DNA from: Goniomonas avonlea | Lineage: Eukaryota > Cryptophyceae > Goniomonadida > Goniomonadaceae | DNA: 11,984 nucleotides | Direction of reading: 5' to 3' | Assembly: GCA_003573635.1 (NCBI GenBank) | Contig: QUTJ01031471.1 | Span: forward strand, 1-11,984 | Shown: positions 8,426 through 11,984 of the stretch, in pieces | Layout: each line of letters opens with the position of its first letter | Numbering within the stretch: position 1 is the stretch's first letter | The notes under the pieces: generated by a model | The model's input: only the letters and a program-made list of their open reading frames with translations | Database searches by the model: none | Told to the model about the DNA's origin: nothing | Translations under genes and position numbers: made by a program

Positions 8426-8613
8426 AGCTAGAATCGGTGTGGAGGGGGTGACCCGGGATGCCTCTCAGGCACCCAGCGGGTCGGACGCGGTGCCACTGTA
8501 GAGAGCGCGAAGGGCTGGTTTGTGCCCAGTGTTGTGGCTGTGCGCGACTCTGCATCCGTTTGTCCTTGCTGGATCAGACGCTTCTCCTGGTGACGATGGC
8601 TTGATAGTTCGCA

Positions 8614-8628
8614 GGGGGGGGGGGGGGG
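8614..8628. repeat. Poly-G run (15 G)
   Basis: Fifteen consecutive G on the plus strand, followed by TATTAAAG. Length may be affected by sequencing or assembly. Confidence 0.85.
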
Positions 8629-8762
8629 TATTAAAGCGGCAGTGGTAGGTGAGACTGTGCGGTGTGTGGTTAACACTAGGGGTCAAGGTTGGTAACGCTG
8701 CGCTGCTGTGCTGCGTTGCGCTTGACTGCTTGTCCGAACGTTTTGCTTGGACCTCGACTCAG

Positions 8763-8863
8763 GGGATGGAAAAGATCAGGTGCTGTGTGAGATCTTAGAG
8801 GCGGTGAGAAGAAAATTCCATGGAGTCTGCGATCAGTTCTTGGGCAGTATGCTTGGCCCTTGA
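8763..8863 (+). CDS. Candidate alternative terminal exon of the RING gene
   Basis: After the acceptor-like CGACTCAG at 8762 a frame reads DGKDQVLCEILEAVRRKF, continues HGVCDQFLGSMLGP and stops at TGA 8861-8863. The composition is that of an ordinary amphipathic helix, unlike the surrounding low-complexity frames. It would join in phase 1 to a GTGAGG donor at 8262 in RING exon 6, replacing the GDGDRHG repeat ending. I recognise no domain. Chance agreement of phase is one in three. Confidence 0.35.
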
Positions 8864-9176
8864 GCTAGTGGAGATGGAGATGGAGGCAAACAGGGACAGG
8901 GACAGGGGCTGGGCAGAGAGAAGGGCAGAAAGAGGAAGAGCAAGGTGTTCCAATCTTTTGGGGGTCCTGATGTTCTTTGCCCTTGACGGGCTTGGACAGA
9001 ATAAGATCATGTCGCAGTGCACACGAATACATTCAATAGTTGGCTTGCAATCCGCTTAAAGGCTGGCGAATCGTTTTCCTCCTTGACCTTGATCTTCTTA
9101 TTGTTGCTGTGTGTGGTTCAGGTTGAGACCGTGTGAGTCCGGGTTCAGCTCTCTGCCGTTTGCAGTTTGGCCGCTG

Positions 9177-9385
9177 TCGAAAGCACGACTTCGCTCGTCC
9201 CTCATGGTGTGTGCTGTCGACCCTGACCTGCGTGTGGGCGAGGTGAGTGTTGTGTGCTGAGTGTCGAAGCCCGGAGGCACGACTTCGCTCGCCCCCGTGC
9301 GTGTGGGCGGGGCTGGCGGTGTGTGTTGTGTGCTGTGCGTCGAAGACAGGCACGACTTCGCTCGCCCCTGACGTGCGCGTGGGGG
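9177..9385. repeat. Degenerate repeat of about 85 bp, 2-3 copies
   Basis: GGCACGACTTCGCTCGCCCC occurs near 9277 and 9350, with a variant near 9183 (AGCACGACTTCGCTCGTCCC). Between them lie related TGTGTGCTG and GTCGAAG segments and GTGCGTGTGGG-type sequence. Copies differ by indels. Confidence 0.75.
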
Positions 9386-9387
9386 GC

Positions 9388-9580
9388 TGGTCCCCTTTCA
9401 CATCCAGGACACTGATCTCGTTCCCCTTTCACATCCAGGACACTGATCTCGTTCCCCTTAGGACACTGATCTCGTTCCCCTTAGGACACTGATCTCGTTC
9501 CCCTTAGGACACTGATCTCGTTCCCCTTAGGACACTGATCTCGTTCCCCTTTCACATCCAGGACTGATCTCGTTCCCCTT
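9388..9580. repeat. Mixed 31-bp / 23-bp tandem array
   Basis: The unit GGACACTGATCTCGTTCCCC is followed either by TTTCACATCCA (31-bp form) or by TTA (23-bp form, lacking 8 bases). The order along the plus strand is two long, four short, then one long copy with a further 2-base deletion. Copies are otherwise almost identical, which points to recent expansion. The long form carries a perfect-looking 3' splice site, CCCCTTTCACATCCAG. Confidence 0.93.
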
Positions 9581-9773
9581 TGACGCCCCACGGGTGGAGA
9601 AAAGGGTAGCCGCAAGAACCAAGGAGCCACACATCACCTCTCAGCCTCCCGCGTTGCGAGTTCAATCCACAGCAGCAGCCAGCCAGCCGCCGAATCACGC
9701 CGCGGCTCACTTGAAACGGCCGCACGAAACGGACACAAGAAACATCAAAGTCGCTGTTTATAATATAATATAG
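9562..9773 (+). CDS. Candidate alternative 3' coding segment, no start codon
   Basis: Following the last TTTCACATCCAG of the array, a plus-strand frame runs open for 69 codons to TAG 9771-9773. It includes VEKRVAARTKEPH, an Ala/Pro/His-rich part (AAASQPPNHAAAHLKRP) and ends IKVAVYNII. It has no ATG and could only be translated after splicing; like 8763-8863 it starts in phase 1. The opposite strand is open too, so openness is weak evidence. I recognise no domain. Confidence 0.22.
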
Positions 9774-9861
9774 TGGTCGGAGCACTCAGTTCTAGTACAG
9801 TGCGCAGCGGCAGTCCCCGCTTGGCTCTGTTAGCAGGGCGGGCCGAGCGTGGGGGTAGTGT

Positions 9862-11891
9862 TTACAAGGGGGAGAGGGGGAGTTGTACACTAGCCCCCGT
9901 CTGAGCGCTGCACGGGACAAGAGTTAGCGTACAAGGGTTGGCGTGTTCCCAACAAGAGTTAGTGTGTTCCCAACAAGAGTTAGTGTGTACGGGACAAGAG
10001 TTAGTGTGTTCCCAACAAGAGTTAGTGTGTACGGGACAAGAGTAGCGTGTCCCAACAAGAGTTAGTGTGTCGAAGCTGGAGGATGTGTGGAGAGGGTGTG
10101 TCGCGCGAGTGTTGTAGGATGGGCACTGTGTAAGGATTTCAGGCAAGGTGGCTTGGTGTGTGTCATGTTTCGAGATGTGCCGTAGTATGCGCGAGAGAGA
10201 TGAAAGCAAAAGGCAGAAGATAGAGAGTGCGCAGGGCAGGGACAGGTTGAAAGCAAACGGCACGAAAGCAGATAGAGAGTGCGCAGGGCAGGGGGAGGTT
10301 ACCTTTTCGCCACCGCCTCGGTGAACTCCATGTACGATACGCCGGTATTGAAATCAGTTAGTCTTACCCGCCCCTCCCCGCGCACCGCCTGCACGAACTC
10401 CTCCTCCACCCTCCAGTGACCTTCCTTCCCTGGCCAAACCTTTGTCAGAGTTCGCACACACAGGGTCAGGACGTTTACTCTCATGCCACGCCACCCATGC
10501 CAGAGCACTGAAACTACCGACACCGGCACTGGAAGCGTTCGTTCAGCGTGCACAGTGAGCAGGGGACAGGCAACAAAAAAACATACAACTCAATTTTGAT
10601 TCTCGGAACTCCGGCGACGGCACGAAAAGAGGCTGTTGGACCAGCGACACAGAGTGCAAAGTCGACTTGGCAAATCAGCGAACCCATCAACGATAAAAGG
10701 CTATCAGGCAGCGATAGGAAACAGCGCAACCATAAAAAGTTGTAGCCCTCTGCTCCCACAACGATAGCGGCAGAACAAGGTGGCGGGAGGGTCCATCATG
10801 AGGATAAAATGTTATCGGACCTGGTGGAACAGCGATAGGCTCCATTGTGCGCTGACCTCGGCGCCCGCCAGAAAGTTGCATGGAATCAATGTCAAGGTGG
10901 AGCGACCCCTCAGTGCCGAAGATCATCACCTACCACAGAAACTCGTTTAGACTCGGGAAAACCCATATCAACGCACAGACAATGGATTGGGGCCCAATTG
11001 GTAGGGGGTCAGAAACCTGCGGTGGAAGGACGACGCAAGGATCATGCGATGCAGTACACAAACAACCGGCGCACGCCACTCTCGATGTTGCGTAGTCGGC
11101 AACCCCACACAAACATGGCCCCTCCAACAAACCTCGGTGTTCTGGCTGACTAGACGATGGGCTCACCTCGCTGTGTGGGGCCAAGCCCGTTACAGAAGAG
11201 CACAGCAGACGAAGTTGAGCCCCACAGGCCATGTCGCCAATCACATCAACGTGATCCGGAACCTCGACCGATCTCTGGAAAGGGGAATTAAACCCTCAGT
11301 TATCTCAGGCGGACCGCTGGCTTGAGAAGACCGAATTTCATTCAGAGTTCCAAGGTCTCCGCGACACCTGACTGGGACAGAGAGGGCAGGCAGGCAGGCA
11401 GACAGGCAGGCAGAGAGACAGGTACACAGAGAGACAGAGAGCCAGCAGGCGGACAAGGGAAAGGCAGACGGACAGACAGACAGACGAACAACCAGACACT
11501 TGGACAGCGAATTTAACGACAGGCTATCATTGGGGTAGTGTTTTTCTCGTGTTCCATCGAGTGTCTGCTTTGTTTCCGTCACAACATGGTTCGATGAAGC
11601 GACTGCGACGACAACTCATCATTGACTCGGACTTTGAGAAAGAAACCCGTGATCGGGTCTGCTTAGGCGGGTGGGACTTCAAACGAACCAGCTGTAGTCA
11701 TTTGACGACAGCGCACGTGCACTCGATAGATATTCATAACAAAATAGAGGAAAAGCACTAGTTTCACAGGCGTAGGCGTGCTCTGCCGTCGCACCGTTGA
11801 TCCAAAATTATCTCGGCGCTGCTTCACAAACACCCTGGAGTTGGCCATCACTTTGGTTGCTGGCCCGAGCCACCGCAACAGCTGTTCGTAC
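9862..11891 (-). CDS. Gfo/Idh/MocA-family oxidoreductase, last five exons, 5' part beyond the right edge
   Basis: Members of this family are NAD(P)-dependent dehydrogenases, mostly acting on sugars, cyclitols or related diols; the substrate here cannot be told. Exons on the minus strand: 11891-11795, 11274-11167, 10929-10821, 10429-10303, 9907-9862, joined in phases 0, 0, 1, 2. They give about 162 residues of the C-terminal substrate-binding/oligomerisation domain. Landmarks are YEQLLRWLGPATKVMA, VEVPDHVDVIGDMACGAQ, SSVTGLAPHSE, IFGTEGSLHLD, HWRVEEEFVQAVRGEG, GVSYMEFTEAVAKS and the end AQTGASVQLPLSPL. The order and spacing match bacterial and eukaryotic family members as I know them. The first visible base completes a codon begun upstream (probably Trp), so the Rossmann domain with its GxGxxG motif and the catalytic lysine lies outside. 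The donor after exon 4 is GTAACC, whose TAA would act as a stop if the intron were kept; the next exon restores the family-typical SAQTG ending. I see no sign of decay. Confidence 0.87.
9907..10070. repeat. 21-bp minisatellite in the last intron of the oxidoreductase gene
   Basis: Two unit types, GTTCCCAACAAGAGTTAGTGT and GTACGGGACAAGAGTTAGTGT, are partly interleaved over about seven copies. The outermost copy (GCACGGGACAAGAGTTAGCG) contains the splice acceptor of the final exon: on the transcript strand CCCGTACAC of the normal unit has become CCCGTGCAG. Confidence 0.92.
10202..10297. repeat. About 50-bp tandem duplication next to the exon 4 donor
   Basis: GAAAGCAAAAGGCA...GATAGAGAGTGCGCAGGGCA appears at about 10202-10243 and again, as GAAAGCAAACGGCA...GATAGAGAGTGCGCAGGGCA with a small insertion, at about 10249-10290. 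The second copy ends about ten bases from the donor GT at 10302-10301. Confidence 0.85.
11384..11492. repeat. GGCA/GACA tetranucleotide repeat in an oxidoreductase intron
   Basis: GGCAGGCAGGCAGACAGGCA and later GACGGACAGACAGACAGACG form an imperfect tetranucleotide tract within the 520-base intron 11794-11275. Confidence 0.88.
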
Positions 11892-11984
11892 CTGCACGGA
11901 ATGTCAAAGACGGTTGATCATTCAGGTGGAGACAGACGCGCGAGGTGAGACACACACACGACGAGGGAGAGCGCGAGGGGGGAG

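Larger units (their letters stand above)
8426..9861. other. Convergent intergenic / 3' region without a secure gene
   Basis: This stretch lies between the proposed TAG of the RING gene and the stop codon of the oxidoreductase gene. It holds a 15-G run, two short open segments that could be alternative 3' exons, two repeat arrays (about 9177-9385 and 9390-9575) and an AT-rich patch at 9754-9773 (TATAATATAATATAG). That patch lies about 90-110 bases beyond the minus-strand stop and could help 3' end formation there. Positions 8864-9176 show nothing recognisable. Confidence 0.5.

Noticed and set aside
8820-9059. Plus-strand frame of 79 codons starting MESAISSW
   Set aside because: Short, of R/E-rich composition from a purine-rich stretch, without a recognisable motif or clear splice context, and it overlaps the better candidate exon 8763-8863 in another frame.
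9610-9690. tRNA-like segment (GAGTTCAATCC, which resembles a T-loop)
   Set aside because: The bases flanking the supposed T-loop do not pair, and no acceptor stem or D-arm can be folded around it on either strand.
11270-11400. Minus-strand frame reading GDLGTLNEIRSSQ just upstream of oxidoreductase exon 2
   Set aside because: It superficially resembles a Gfo/Idh/MocA segment but is out of frame with the exon that follows and would require a 19-base intron. Direct joining of 11795 to 11274 matches the family spacing exactly.

Overview
This window is nuclear DNA from a eukaryote, most likely a unicellular one. Three protein genes are cut by many spliceosomal introns with GT...AG ends. The long introns are filled with micro- and minisatellites, and there are no operons or bacterial ribosome-binding sites. 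I cannot name the lineage. I built the gene models by hand, choosing exons whose splice sites, intron phase and protein-family alignment agree. No transcript or database was consulted.

Layout. (1) Positions 4963 down to 135, minus strand: the start and first 10 exons (about 681 residues) of a large ankyrin-repeat protein whose 3' end lies beyond the left edge. Its ankyrin repeats are arranged as a higher-order array of six-repeat blocks. (2) Positions 4964-5292: a short divergent intergenic region, probably a shared promoter. (3) Positions 5293 to about 8425, plus strand: a multi-pass membrane protein with a RING-H2 finger, probably an E3 ubiquitin ligase. Exons 1-3 are well supported. The low-complexity C-terminal exons, and where the gene ends, are less certain. 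(4) Positions 8426-9861: repeat-rich sequence with two candidate alternative 3' coding exons. (5) Positions 11891 down to 9862, minus strand: the last five exons of a Gfo/Idh/MocA-family oxidoreductase, convergent with the RING gene. Its NAD(P)-binding half lies beyond the right edge.

I see no pathway that links the three genes. Ankyrin proteins and RING ligases can act together as adaptor and ligase, and these two share a divergent promoter region, but a functional link is only speculation.

The most striking feature is the relation between introns and tandem repeats. Nearly every intron longer than about 200 bases has its own private repeat array. At three splice acceptors (9908, 8051 and 7088) the acceptor lies inside, or right next to, a degenerate terminal copy of the intron's own repeat. 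A decayed extra copy of an ankyrin exon and a duplicated donor region also lie in the ankyrin gene. Together these suggest that local tandem duplication is reshaping exon-intron boundaries here.
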